Source: Pseudomonas sp. (GTDB lineage: Bacteria; Pseudomonadota; Gammaproteobacteria; Pseudomonadales; Pseudomonadaceae). Taken from it: a stretch of DNA of 11,665 nucleotides. The DNA lies in NCBI GenBank assembly GCA_029239415.1, contig JAQZAY010000093.1, forward strand, positions 1 through 11,665, read 5' to 3'. Below, piece by piece: positions 1-6,390 of this stretch. The notes beneath the pieces are model-generated. The model was not told where the DNA came from. It ran no database searches and worked only from the letters and a program-made list of their open reading frames with translations. Numbering within the stretch: position 1 is the stretch's first letter; every line of letters begins with the position of its first letter. The position numbers and the translations under genes were made by a program.

Positions 1-1034
1 GAGCAGCCACCGATGAAGCCCAGGTAGAAGAACAGCATCAGCGAGAAGTTGCCCCACAGGCTGTAGTCGCCCAGGGCGAAGCCCGTGGTGGTGACCACCG
101 AGGTCACGTTCAGCGCCACGTGACGCAGGGCGTCGAGCCAGGGCAGGTCGGTGGTGATCCAGTACCAGGCGCCGAGCACGATCCAGGTCGCCACCAGCAA
201 GCCAAGCAGGCCCTGGACCTGCTGGTCCCTGATCAGCGCGCCGCGGTTGCCGCGCAAGGTGGACACATACAGCGTGAACGGCACGCTGCCCAGAATCATC
301 ACCACCACCGCCACCCAGTGCACGGCCGGCGCGTCCCACTTGGCCAGGGACAGGTCGGAGGTGGAGAAGCCACCGGTGGAAATGGCCGACATGGCGTGGT
401 TGATCGCATCGAACAAACTCATGCCCGCCCACCAGAACGCCAGGCTGCCGAGCACGGTGAAGCCGATGTACACCAGCACGATCGACTTGGCCACCATGTG
501 CGAGCGCGGCATGACCTTTTCGGAGCGGTCCGATGATTCGGTCTGGAACAGGCGCATGCCACCGATGCGCAGCAGCGGCAGGATCGCCACCGCCATGCCG
601 ATGAAGCCGATCCCGCCGAGCCAGTGCAGCATCGAGCGCCACATCAGGATGCCGGGCGACATGTTGTCCAGCCCGCTGAGCACCGTGGCCCCGGTGGCGG
701 TGATGCCCGACATGCTCTCGAAGAAGGCATCGGTGTAGCTGATGTGCTGGGTCAGCAGGAAGGGCAGGGCGGCGAACACGCACACCACCACCCAGCTGCA
801 TACCGTCAGCAGGTACATGTCGCGAGGCCGCAGGTGCACGTGCTCTGGTCGACCCGGGATGACCAGGGCAAGGCCCGCCAGGAAGGTGATGAGGCTGGAC
901 CAGAGGAAGGAGGGCAGGTCGCCCGTGCGCTCGAAGATCATCAGGGTCGCCATGGGCACGACCATGCTCACCGCCAGGGTGATCAGGAAGATCCCGATGA
1001 TGAAGCCTAGGATCCTTAAGGTCGGCAACGCCAT
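1..1034 (-). CDS. trkH: Trk-type K+ transporter membrane subunit TrkH (5' part, 344 codons; continues past base 1)
   Basis: Integral inner-membrane K+-translocating subunit of the Trk uptake system, which in the family works with the cytosolic NAD-binding regulator TrkA (not in this window). The minus-strand frame is open from an ATG at 1034 to the window edge, so about 344 of the roughly 480 residues usual for the family are present. It opens with a hydrophobic N-terminus (residues 8-33) and keeps the repeated M-P-M pore signature: SGITATGATV near residues 109-118, AISTGGFSTSD in the second repeat and VVTTTGFALGD in the third; the glycine in each is the selectivity-filter residue. The LHWLGGIGFIG segment (136-146) is also typical. 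No strong Shine-Dalgarno is seen before the ATG, but homology starts here. A plausible promoter lies just upstream. Family assignment is firm; TrkH versus the close paralogue TrkG cannot be separated from sequence, but TrkH is the usual name. Confidence 0.95.
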   Translation of the reverse strand, partial: MALPTLRILGFIIGIFLITLAVSMVVPMATLMIFERTGDLPSFLWSSLITFLAGLALVIPGRPEHVHLRPRDMYLLTVCSWVVVCVFAALPFLLTQHISYTDAFFESMSGITATGATVLSGLDNMSPGILMWRSMLHWLGGIGFIGMAVAILPLLRIGGMRLFQTESSDRSEKVMPRSHMVAKSIVLVYIGFTVLGSLAFWWAGMSLFDAINHAMSAISTGGFSTSDLSLAKWDAPAVHWVAVVVMILGSVPFTLYVSTLRGNRGALIRDQQVQGLLGLLVATWIVLGAWYWITTDLPWLDALRHVALNVTSVVTTTGFALGDYSLWGNFSLMLFFYLGFIGGC

Positions 1035-1067
1035 GTGTTGTGCTCTGACTCGAAACGGAAGGGCGCC

Positions 1068-1095
1068 ATTCTACCGATTGGGCTGCAAGCCTCAA
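1068..1095 (-). promoter_or_regulatory. Candidate sigma70 promoter for trkH
   Basis: On the minus strand TTGAGG (bases 1095-1090) is followed after 16 nt by TAGAAT (1073-1068). Matches to TTGACA/TATAAT are 4/6 and 5/6. It would give a leader of about 25-30 nt before the trkH ATG. The -35 hexamer overlaps the left arm of the inverted repeat at 1091-1188. This is a pattern match by eye, not a demonstrated promoter. Confidence 0.4.
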
Positions 1096-1188
1096 GCGGC
1101 AAGCTGCAAGTAAGCGCGGTCGTGGCGCCATCCGTCCTTGCTTGCAGCCTGGAGCTCCAGGCTTGCAGCTGGAAGCCTGCCGCTTGAG
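1091..1188. repeat. Imperfect inverted repeat with central palindrome between trkH and the nitroreductase gene (REP-like)
   Basis: CTCAAGCGGCAAGCTGCAAG (1091-1110) is repeated in reverse complement as CTTGCAGCT (1162-1170) plus TGCCGCTTGAG (1178-1188): 20 of 20 bases match, with GGAAGCC (1171-1177) inserted in the right arm. Between the arms is a perfect 18-bp palindrome, AGCCTGGAGCTCCAGGCT (1146-1163). GCTTGCAGC words recur through the element. Such GCTGCAAGC/CTTGCAGC palindromic repeats are common in Pseudomonas intergenic regions. It fills most of the 189-bp divergent spacer and could form a cruciform; its function is unknown. Confidence 0.7.
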
Positions 1189-1223
1189 AATAGCCGGACA
1201 TTCATTTTTCCTGGGGGTAGCCG

Positions 1224-1787
1224 ATGGAGGCGCTCGACGCATTGCTCAACCGTGTATCCGTTCCACGCCTGACCGAACCCGCGCCCGATGCCGCCCAGCG
1301 CGAGGCCCTGTTCCAGGCCGCATTGCGTGCGCCAGACCACGGTCAGCTGCGTCCCTGGCGCTTTCTCACCATCGAGGGAGCGGCGCGCGAGAAACTCGGC
1401 GAGCTGTTCGCCGAGGCGGTACGGCGCAAGGGCGATGCCAGCCAGGGCGCCCTGGACAAGGCCCGCGCCATGCCCCTGCGCGCGCCCTTGCTGATCGTGG
1501 TGATCGCCTGTCTGCAGGATCACTACAAGGTGCCCAAGGACGAGCAGCGCCTGGCGGCCGGTTGCGCCGCGCATGGCATCCTCATCGCGGCGCATGCCCA
1601 GGGCATCGGCGCGGTATGGCGCACCGGCGACATGGCGCATGACGCCCATGTGCTCGAAGGCCTGGGCCTGGCCCGGAACGAGGAGTTGCTCGGCTACCTG
1701 TATGTCGGCACGCCGCTGAACGAGCCGCGTCCCGCGCCAGTGCTGCAGACCTCCGACTTCGTCAGCGAGTGGGGCCAGGACCTCTAG
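1224..1787 (+). CDS. YdjA-like NAD(P)H nitroreductase family protein (187 aa)
   Basis: A small single-domain FMN-dependent oxidoreductase of the nitroreductase superfamily, YdjA/PnbA-like subgroup, expected to be cytosolic and dimeric. The length (187 aa) matches E. coli YdjA (about 183). Signatures seen are RAPDHGQLRPWRF (residues 35-47, the FMN phosphate/ribityl-binding arginine region), RAPLLIVVIA (86-95), and AAGCAAHGILIAAHAQGIGAV (111-131) followed by WRTGD, which belongs to the FMN-binding C-terminal part. The start ATG is preceded by GGGGGTA at about 7-nt spacing. The gene is divergent from trkH and convergent with cpxA, so it is probably a single-gene transcript. The physiological substrate of this subgroup is not established; the family reduces quinones and nitro compounds in vitro. 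Confidence 0.9.
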   Translation: MEALDALLNRVSVPRLTEPAPDAAQREALFQAALRAPDHGQLRPWRFLTIEGAAREKLGELFAEAVRRKGDASQGALDKARAMPLRAPLLIVVIACLQDHYKVPKDEQRLAAGCAAHGILIAAHAQGIGAVWRTGDMAHDAHVLEGLGLARNEELLGYLYVGTPLNEPRPAPVLQTSDFVSEWGQDL

Positions 1788-1805
1788 CCTTCAGGGGCCG
1801 CGCTC

Positions 1806-3143
1806 CTACAGGGACCGGGTTGCCTGGGCACTTGCAGGCAACTCGAGTTTAGCCACGAATCCTCCCTGCGGATGATTTTCCAGCACCAGGCTCCCCCCAT
1901 GCCGCTCCGCCGCCCTTCGTGCGATGGCCAATCCCAGGCCATGCCCGGCGGCAGTCTGCCCCGGCGCGCGGAAGAACGGCTCGCCCAGGCGGTCCAGCAG
2001 TTCTGCTGGCGCGCCCGGGCCGTGGTCGCGTACGCGGATCAGCACGCGCTCCTGGTCGCCACTGGCGTGCAGCTCGATGCCTTGCCCGGGCGGGTTGAAG
2101 CGCAGGGCATTGCGCAGCAGGTTGTCCACGGCCCGCTCCAGCAGCGTCGGCCAGCCCTGCAAGGTCAGGCCCGGCGTGGCTTCCAGGCGGATTTCCTGGT
2201 CCGGGGCGCTGAGCAAGGCATCCTTGCGCACGCTGCCAAGCAGGGCGTTGAGGTCGACGGTCTCGGCATGCGCCTGCTCGGCATCGACCCGGGCCAAGGC
2301 CAGGATCTCGCTGATCAGGTCTTCGAGGCGGTCGCATTCGCGGGTCAGGCGCGGCCACAGGGCCTGGCGCTGCTCGGGCTCGGCGCGCTCGGCCAGCGCC
2401 AGGGCAATGCGCAGGCGCGCCAGCGGCGAGCGCAGCTCATGGGATACATCGCGCAGCAGCTGGCGCTGGCTGCCGATCAGGCTCTGCAGGCGGGCGCCCA
2501 TGCGGTTGAAGTCATTGGCCAGCACACCGAACTCGTCGCGCCGCCCAGCCAGGCGCGCCAGGCTGTTCTGCTGGTAGGTGGTCTGGCCCAGGTCGTGGAC
2601 GGCGCCGCGCAGGCGGCTGAGGGGACGGGTAATGGACAATGTCACCAACAGGCTGAACAGGGTCAGTACCACCAGGGCGATGCCCAGCGCGCTGAGCGGC
2701 CAGAGCAGGCTGTCGCGGTGCCAGGCATCGAGTTCGGGATGGGGGATGCGGTAGATCAGCAAGTAGGTCTCGCCACTTTGCGGGCTGGTGTACTCCTGGG
2801 TCAGGCGACGCCAAGGCAGGCTGCGGTCGTTGTGCTGGCGGGCCTCGAAGGCAGCGGCGCGGCGCGGGAAGGTACCGGGCACCACCGCTTCGCCGCTGTC
2901 GTTGAGCACTTGCACGTCGATCTTGAAGCGTTGCCTGCGGCGCTCGAGGAAATGCTGTGCCGACTCGATGCCCTGCTGTTCGTAGTGCTGGGTCCAGCGG
3001 CTGGCCAGGGTGCTGAGCCCAGGGTGGCGGCTGAGGATCCAGGCGTCCTGGTTGAGCATGTGGCCGAGCAGGATCGACAACCCTGCGACCAGGGCGATAG
3101 CCAGCCAGAAGCTGGCAAGGATTCGCCAGAACAATGAACGCAA
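1806..3143 (-). CDS. cpxA: CpxA-like sensor histidine kinase (445 aa, TTG start)
   Basis: Membrane sensor of an envelope-stress two-component system. Layout: TM1 at about residues 7-29, periplasmic sensor region of about 115 residues, TM2 at 147-170, HAMP at 171-224, HisKA with H-box DVSHELRSPLARLR (phospho-acceptor H235), then HATPase_c with N-box VDNLLRNALRFN (N341, N345), G1 DHGPG (373-377), F-box EPFFR and G2 GHGLGLA (400-406). All catalytic motifs are intact. I chose the TTG at 3143 because GGAGG sits 8 nt upstream and the predicted N-terminus begins directly before TM1. E. coli CpxA is of similar length and has the same H-box style. It follows the cpxP-like gene by 68 nt, and that gap holds an intrinsic terminator, so its expression probably depends on readthrough. 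Naming as CpxA rests on architecture and on the cpxR/cpxP-like neighbours; I cannot exclude an RstB-like assignment. Confidence 0.85.
   Translation of the reverse strand: MRSLFWRILASFWLAIALVAGLSILLGHMLNQDAWILSRHPGLSTLASRWTQHYEQQGIESAQHFLERRRQRFKIDVQVLNDSGEAVVPGTFPRRAAAFEARQHNDRSLPWRRLTQEYTSPQSGETYLLIYRIPHPELDAWHRDSLLWPLSALGIALVVLTLFSLLVTLSITRPLSRLRGAVHDLGQTTYQQNSLARLAGRRDEFGVLANDFNRMGARLQSLIGSQRQLLRDVSHELRSPLARLRIALALAERAEPEQRQALWPRLTRECDRLEDLISEILALARVDAEQAHAETVDLNALLGSVRKDALLSAPDQEIRLEATPGLTLQGWPTLLERAVDNLLRNALRFNPPGQGIELHASGDQERVLIRVRDHGPGAPAELLDRLGEPFFRAPGQTAAGHGLGLAIARRAAERHGGSLVLENHPQGGFVAKLELPASAQATRSL
1819..1842. repeat. 8-bp perfect hairpin at the nitroreductase/cpxA convergent end
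   Basis: GTTGCCTG (1819-1826) and CAGGCAAC (1835-1842) pair perfectly around an 8-nt loop, inside the 3' end of cpxA and about 30 bases after the nitroreductase stop. There is no clean U-tract (TCGAGTTT follows on the plus strand), so terminator function for the plus-strand transcript is only possible. Confidence 0.3.
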
Positions 3144-3163
3144 GGCAGTGACCTCCAGACAGG

Positions 3164-3193
3164 AAAAGCCCGGCCTGCGGGGGCAGGCCGGGC
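3164..3193 (-). terminator. Intrinsic terminator between the cpxP-like gene and cpxA
   Basis: Read on the minus strand, GCCCGGCCTGC (3193-3183), a CCCC loop and GCAGGCCGGGC (3178-3168) form a perfect 11-bp GC-rich stem followed at once by TTTT (3167-3164). This is the classical rho-independent form, though the U-tract is short. It lies 18 bases after the cpxP-like stop and just before the cpxA Shine-Dalgarno, so it would attenuate cpxA relative to the upstream gene. Confidence 0.8.
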
Positions 3194-3211
3194 GGGCAGC
3201 GGGGGGCTAGC

Positions 3212-3628
3212 TTACTGGGCCTTGCCGGCTTTTTCAGCTTTCCAGGCCTGGAACTCCTTCCACTCGGCCTTGCGCTCGGCGCGTTTCTTTTCCATCTCGT
3301 CGAACTGCTTCTGCTGTTCTGGCTTGAGTACGCCGCGAATATCGCTGTGGGTCTTGTCGTGACGCGCCGTGATCTCGTCCTTCATGGCCTTCTGGTCGGC
3401 GGCTGGCAGTTTTTCCAGGTAGCGCTTGGTGATGTCGCGCTGGGCCTTCTTCTGCTCGCCCATCAGCTTGTCGATCTGCTGGCGCTGTTCGCGGCTCAGG
3501 TCCAGCTGGGCGAAAGGTGCGCCACCGCGGTGATGCGGGCCGTCGTGGCGCGGGCCACCTTCGGGCATGGCCATGGCGACGGTTGGCAGGGCAGCGGCGA
3601 ACATCAGGGCGATAAGGGTCTTGCGCAT
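3212..3628 (-). CDS. CpxP/Spy-family periplasmic LTXXQ-motif protein (138 aa)
   Basis: Small periplasmic helical protein. Residues 1-20 form a signal peptide (MRKTLIALMF start, AMA just before a likely cleavage after A20). The mature part begins with a His/Gly-rich segment (HDGPHHRGG, 28-36) and carries two LTXXQ-like motifs, LSREQ (44-48) and LKPEQ (101-105), then a highly charged K/E-rich C-terminal helix. E. coli CpxP and Spy have this organisation: CpxP inhibits the sensor CpxA, and Spy is a periplasmic chaperone. Its position between cpxR and cpxA supports a sensor-modulating, CpxP-like role here, which is inference. Shine-Dalgarno AGGAG lies 7 nt before the ATG. The 172-bp space upstream contains CpxR-type boxes, and an intrinsic terminator follows the gene. 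The His-rich stretch might bind metal; nothing more can be seen. Confidence 0.85.
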   Translation of the reverse strand: MRKTLIALMFAAALPTVAMAMPEGGPRHDGPHHRGGAPFAQLDLSREQRQQIDKLMGEQKKAQRDITKRYLEKLPAADQKAMKDEITARHDKTHSDIRGVLKPEQQKQFDEMEKKRAERKAEWKEFQAWKAEKAGKAQ

Positions 3629-3686
3629 GGTGTCTCTCCTGTCATGGGCCGGTCGTTGCCGGATGTGCCCAGTCTAGTGAGAACAA

Positions 3687-3724
3687 GGTCAAGAGCGGTC
3701 AGGCGAGGGTAAAGGGACGGTAAA
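3687..3724. promoter_or_regulatory. Candidate CpxR operator: phased GGTCA/GGTAAA repeats
   Basis: GTAAA (3709-3713), six bases, GTAAA (3720-3724) matches the CpxR box form described in E. coli (two GTAAA direct repeats with a short spacer). Two degenerate copies, GGTCA at 3687 and 3697, continue the series, so GGTMA words start at 3687, 3697, 3708 and 3719, about one helical turn apart. The array lies upstream of the minus-strand cpxP-like gene, 59-96 bases from its ATG. A TAGACT -10-like hexamer (3676-3671) would place the box around -50. The repeat is seen; CpxR binding is inferred. Confidence 0.6.
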
Positions 3725-3800
3725 GACAGGATCGGGGCGCCTGTGAAAGTGGGCCAGCCCCGCGATGGACCGCGAAGCAGCCCCCCTTGGATCGGTGCGG

Positions 3801-4478
3801 TCAGAGGCTGTAGTAATACCCTCGGCTACGCAAGGCGACGATGCGTGGCCTGCCGTCCGGATGCGGCCCGATCTTCTTGCGCAGGTTGCTGACATGCATG
3901 TCCAGGCTGCGGTCGTATAGCGTCAGCTTTCGGCCCAGGGCGATCTGCGCAAGTTCCTGCTTGTCCAGCGGGTCGCCAGGCTGACGAAGCAACGCTTCGA
4001 GAATGCGGCTTTCAGACAGGGTCAGGCTCAACTCGCGCTCCTCGATGCTGGCGACACCCCGCGCCGGGCTGAAGGTCAGGTCGCCGATCTCCAGTTGCGT
4101 GGTGGTCGCGGCCGGGTGGCTGCGCCTGAGTACCGCGCGCAGGCGCGCGGTGAGCTCGCGGGGGTCGCAGGGCTTGGCCAGGTAGTCGTCGGCGCCCAGC
4201 TCCAGCCCCAGGATGCGGTCGAGCGGTTCGCCCCGTGCCGACAGCATCAGCACGGGGAGCTCGGCATGCTCGCTGCGCAGCTGCTTGAGCAGCTCCAGGC
4301 CACTGCCATCGGGCAGCATCACGTCCAGCACGACAGCCGCCGGCGCCTGGGTGGCCAAGGCCTGGCGCGCGCTCTGGCCGTCGTGGCAGGCGCGCACCAC
4401 AAAGCCCTCCTGGGCCAGCCAGCTGCCTAGCAGCTCGCAGAGTTCCTGGTCATCGTCAATCAGTAACAGCTCGCTCAT
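3801..4478 (-). CDS. cpxR: CpxR-like OmpR/PhoB-family response regulator (225 aa)
   Basis: Cytosolic DNA-binding partner of the CpxA-like kinase. Receiver domain at residues 1-118 with acidic pocket D8-D9-D10, phospho-acceptor D52 in VVLDVMLPDGSG, S80 in place of the switch Thr/Ser (MLSAR) and K102 in AKPCDPREL. A linker leads to the winged-helix DNA-binding domain at about 128-225, with a recognition-helix region at SLDMHVSNLRKKIG and the wing ending in RSRGYYYSL. All receiver residues needed for phosphorylation are present. The ATG at 4478 has only a weak Shine-Dalgarno (GAGTGAG). A TTTAAT -10-like hexamer lies 10-16 bases upstream of it but without a convincing -35. It is the first gene of the cpxR - cpxP-like - cpxA locus; P. 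aeruginosa CpxR has been reported to activate mexAB-oprM, so efflux genes are plausible targets elsewhere. Confidence 0.9.
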   Translation of the reverse strand: MSELLLIDDDQELCELLGSWLAQEGFVVRACHDGQSARQALATQAPAAVVLDVMLPDGSGLELLKQLRSEHAELPVLMLSARGEPLDRILGLELGADDYLAKPCDPRELTARLRAVLRRSHPAATTTQLEIGDLTFSPARGVASIEERELSLTLSESRILEALLRQPGDPLDKQELAQIALGRKLTLYDRSLDMHVSNLRKKIGPHPDGRPRIVALRSRGYYYSL

Positions 4479-4509
4479 GACTCACTCGATTAAACCATTG
4501 ATGAGCGGT

Positions 4510-4529
4510 GCGGCACGCAGGCGTGCCGC
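4510..4529. repeat. 9-bp perfect hairpin between yciI and cpxR
   Basis: GCGGCACGC (4510-4518) and GCGTGCCGC (4521-4529) form a very stable stem with only two bases between the arms. It lies 10 bases after the yciI stop and about 30 before cpxR. No T-tract follows on the minus strand, so it may be a weak terminator or an mRNA 3'-end protector separating yciB-yciI from the cpx genes. Confidence 0.45.
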
Positions 4530-4539
4530 CGGGGGTGGC

Positions 4540-4839
4540 TCAGGGCAGGACTTGCTTGAACGGCTTGACCACGACCTTGTCGTACACGCCTGCGGCGACG
4601 TACGGATCGGCGTCGGCCCAGGCCTGGGCGGCGGCCAGCGAGTCGAACTCGGCGACCACAAGGCTGCCAGTGAAGCCGGCAGGGCCCGGGTCGTTGCTGT
4701 CGATGGCGGGGTGCGGGCCGGCCAGTACGATGCGGCCCTCGGCCTTGAGCTGCTGCAGGCGTTCGAGATGCGCCGGACGCGCCGCCAGGCGTTTGTCCAG
4801 GGAATCGGCTACATCACTGGCAATGATTGCGTAGAGCAT
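4540..4839 (-). CDS. yciI: YciI family protein (99 aa)
   Basis: Small cytosolic protein of the YciI (dimeric alpha+beta barrel) family, whose biochemical role is not known. It starts [10 protein letters not shown] and has the conserved RPAHLERL motif (residues 21-28, H24), GRIVLAGP (35-42), a SLVVAEFDS strand (59-67), the ADADPY signature (75-80) and a C-terminal VVKPFKQVL strand. In family structures a His/Asp pair lines a putative active site; H24 and D77 are candidates here. The start is placed at 4839 by homology although the frame stays open to 4890. Its ATG follows the yciB stop TGA after a single base (TGA-C-ATG), so translation is probably coupled. This adjacency with yciB is common in gammaproteobacteria. 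Confidence 0.9.
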   Translation of the reverse strand: MLYAIIASDVADSLDKRLAARPAHLERLQQLKAEGRIVLAGPHPAIDSNDPGPAGFTGSLVVAEFDSLAAAQAWADADPYVAAGVYDKVVVKPFKQVLP

Positions 4840-4840
4840 G

Positions 4841-5449
4841 TCAATCCTCGGTCTTGTGGATGGAGGGCGGAGTCGCCGGCTCGCCATCATGCAGGTGGCG
4901 CGACAGGTAGACGCCCTGGGCCACCAGGAATACCACGGTCATGCCCAGGCTGCCGAACACTTTGAAGTCCACCCAGAACGCCTGGAAGGTGAAGGCCACG
5001 AACAGGTTGGCGGCGCCGCACACCAGGAAAAACACGATCCAGGCCAGGTTCAGGCGGGTCCAGACCGGCTCCGGCAAGGTCAGCGCATGGCCCATGATGC
5101 GCTTGATCAGCACCCGATCGCCGATGAAATGGCTGGCGGCAAAGCCCAGTGCGAACAGCCAGTTGACCACGGGCGCTTTCCACTTGAGGAAGGTCTCGCT
5201 GTGGAAAGCCAGGGTCAGGCCGCCAAAGACCAGGCAGGCGACCAGGGTCAGCCACTGGCCTTTCTCGAGCTTGCGCTGGCGGATCAACAGCGCACCGTAG
5301 ACCACGACCGAGCTGACGATCAGCACCTTGGTCGCGCTATAGATGCCGCCGAGCTCGAAGTCATGGCCGGCAAGGTCGACCACGCGCGGGTCGAGCTTGT
5401 AGACGATGAAGAACAGCAGCAGCGGGATGAAATCGATGAATTGTTTCAC
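4841..5449 (-). CDS. yciB: YciB / inner-membrane-spanning septation protein A (202 aa, GTG start)
   Basis: Polytopic inner-membrane protein (also called IspZ/septation protein A) linked to cell-envelope integrity and division in E. coli and to intracellular septation in Shigella; molecular function unresolved. The sequence begins [20 protein letters not shown] after the initiator, the invariant family N-terminus, and has about five hydrophobic segments, with the family motifs [11 protein letters not shown] and [11 protein letters not shown] in the middle and [12 protein letters not shown] later. I place the start at the GTG (5449-5447) because homology begins there, although the frame extends to an ATG at 5488; no strong Shine-Dalgarno supports either. 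The charged tail after the last membrane segment is cytosolic. The gene is first in a two-gene unit with yciI and divergent from the PHP gene. Confidence 0.9.
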   Translation of the reverse strand: MKQFIDFIPLLLFFIVYKLDPRVVDLAGHDFELGGIYSATKVLIVSSVVVYGALLIRQRKLEKGQWLTLVACLVFGGLTLAFHSETFLKWKAPVVNWLFALGFAASHFIGDRVLIKRIMGHALTLPEPVWTRLNLAWIVFFLVCGAANLFVAFTFQAFWVDFKVFGSLGMTVVFLVAQGVYLSRHLHDGEPATPPSIHKTED

Positions 5450-5516
5450 AATGGCAGCCAGATTCGGGATGTCACGGCATAATAACAAACATCATACCCG
5501 GCGAAAGCGCTCCTCC
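5450..5516. promoter_or_regulatory. Divergent intergenic region yciB / PHP gene
   Basis: These 67 bases separate two divergent starts and hold the only AT-rich patch nearby (around 5480-5492, CATAATAAC, readable as TTATTATG on the other strand). -10-like hexamers exist on both strands, but I find no convincing -35 at normal spacing. Promoters for both units must lie here or in the first codons if the chosen starts are right. Confidence 0.35.
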
Positions 5517-6377
5517 ATGAATGTTGATCTGCACTGTCACAGCACCGCCTCCGATGGCGCCCTGTCGCCCACGGTCCTGGTCGCTCGCGCCCATGAGCAC
5601 GGCGTGCGGACACTGGCCCTGACCGACCACGATACCCTCGAGGGCCTCGACGAGGCGCGCCAGGCCTGTAGCGCGCTGGGCATGCAGTGGGTCAGCGGTG
5701 TGGAGCTGTCGTGCACCTGGGGGGGCGCGACCATCCACGTACTGGGCTACAACTTTGCGCTCGATGCACCGCCCTTGCTGGCAGCGATCGAGTCCCTGCA
5801 CCGTGGCCGCTGGCTGCGCGCCGAGGAAATCGACCGGCGCCTGGCGCTCAAGGGCATGCCGGGCACCCTGGACGGCGCGCGCGCGGTGCAGATGGAGCTG
5901 GGCGACAGCGGCAATGCTCCGGCGCGCCCGCACTTCGCCGAGTACCTGGTACGCGCCGGCTTTGCCAAGGACCGTGGCGAAGCGTTCCGCAAGTGGCTGG
6001 GCGCCGGCAAGCTGGGCGACGTCAAGCTGCACTGGCCGACCCTCGACGAAACTGTCGCGACCCTGCGCGAGTCGAAGGCCTGGGTGAGCCTGGCCCATCC
6101 GATGCACTATGATCTGACCCGCAGCAAGCGCCGTCGGCTGATTGCCGACTATATTCAAGCAGGCGGGCAGGCCCTGGAAGTGGTCAATGGGATGATGCCG
6201 GCAGAGCAGGTGGGCACCCTGTCCATCCTCGCTCGTGAGTTCGGTCTGCTGGCAAGCGCTGGCAGTGACTTCCATGGCCCCGGCACCTGGGGCGAGATCG
6301 GTGCCTATCGGCCATTGCCCGAGGACCTGCCACCTCTGTGGCGCCGATTCAGCCATGAGCAGCCCACCGCGCTTTGA
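5517..6377 (+). CDS. PHP-domain phosphoesterase, RNase AM / YciV (TrpH) type (286 aa)
   Basis: Metal-dependent hydrolase of the PHP superfamily. The E. coli orthologue YciV has been described as a 3',5'-nucleotide bisphosphate/oligoribonucleotide 5'-phosphatase and as RNase AM, a 5'-3' exoribonuclease acting in rRNA 5'-end maturation. Metal-binding residues are all present: H6 and H8 with D13 (HCHSTASDG), D37-H38 (TDHDTLEG), E63 (GVELSC), H74 (IHVLGY), H139 (RPHF), H194 (LAHP) and D251/H253 (GSDFHGPG). The chosen ATG is directly before the first PHP motif; the frame extends upstream, but homology does not. The ribosome-binding site is weak. Only 13 bases separate it from yciO, and the same pair is adjacent in E. 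coli, so co-transcription is likely. Length agrees with the family. Confidence 0.9.
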   Translation: MNVDLHCHSTASDGALSPTVLVARAHEHGVRTLALTDHDTLEGLDEARQACSALGMQWVSGVELSCTWGGATIHVLGYNFALDAPPLLAAIESLHRGRWLRAEEIDRRLALKGMPGTLDGARAVQMELGDSGNAPARPHFAEYLVRAGFAKDRGEAFRKWLGAGKLGDVKLHWPTLDETVATLRESKAWVSLAHPMHYDLTRSKRRRLIADYIQAGGQALEVVNGMMPAEQVGTLSILAREFGLLASAGSDFHGPGTWGEIGAYRPLPEDLPPLWRRFSHEQPTAL

Positions 6378-6390
6378 ACAGGATGACAAT

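Noticed and set aside
1184..1211. TTGAGA in the right repeat arm as a -35 for the nitroreductase gene
   Set aside because: No -10-like hexamer at suitable spacing downstream.
1790..1816. GGGGCCGCGCTCCTACAGGG, resembling a fragment of a Pseudomonas REP
   Set aside because: No partner arm nearby and it overlaps the cpxA stop; too short to call a repeat.
1872..3137. 421-codon plus-strand open frame opposite cpxA
   Set aside because: Exact antisense of a kinase with all motifs intact; composition is Q/A/G/R-rich with no recognisable domain, as expected for shadow frames in GC-rich DNA.
4489..4494. TTTAAT -10-like hexamer (minus) upstream of cpxR
   Set aside because: No acceptable -35 at 16-18 bp, so a promoter is not called although one is likely needed in this area.
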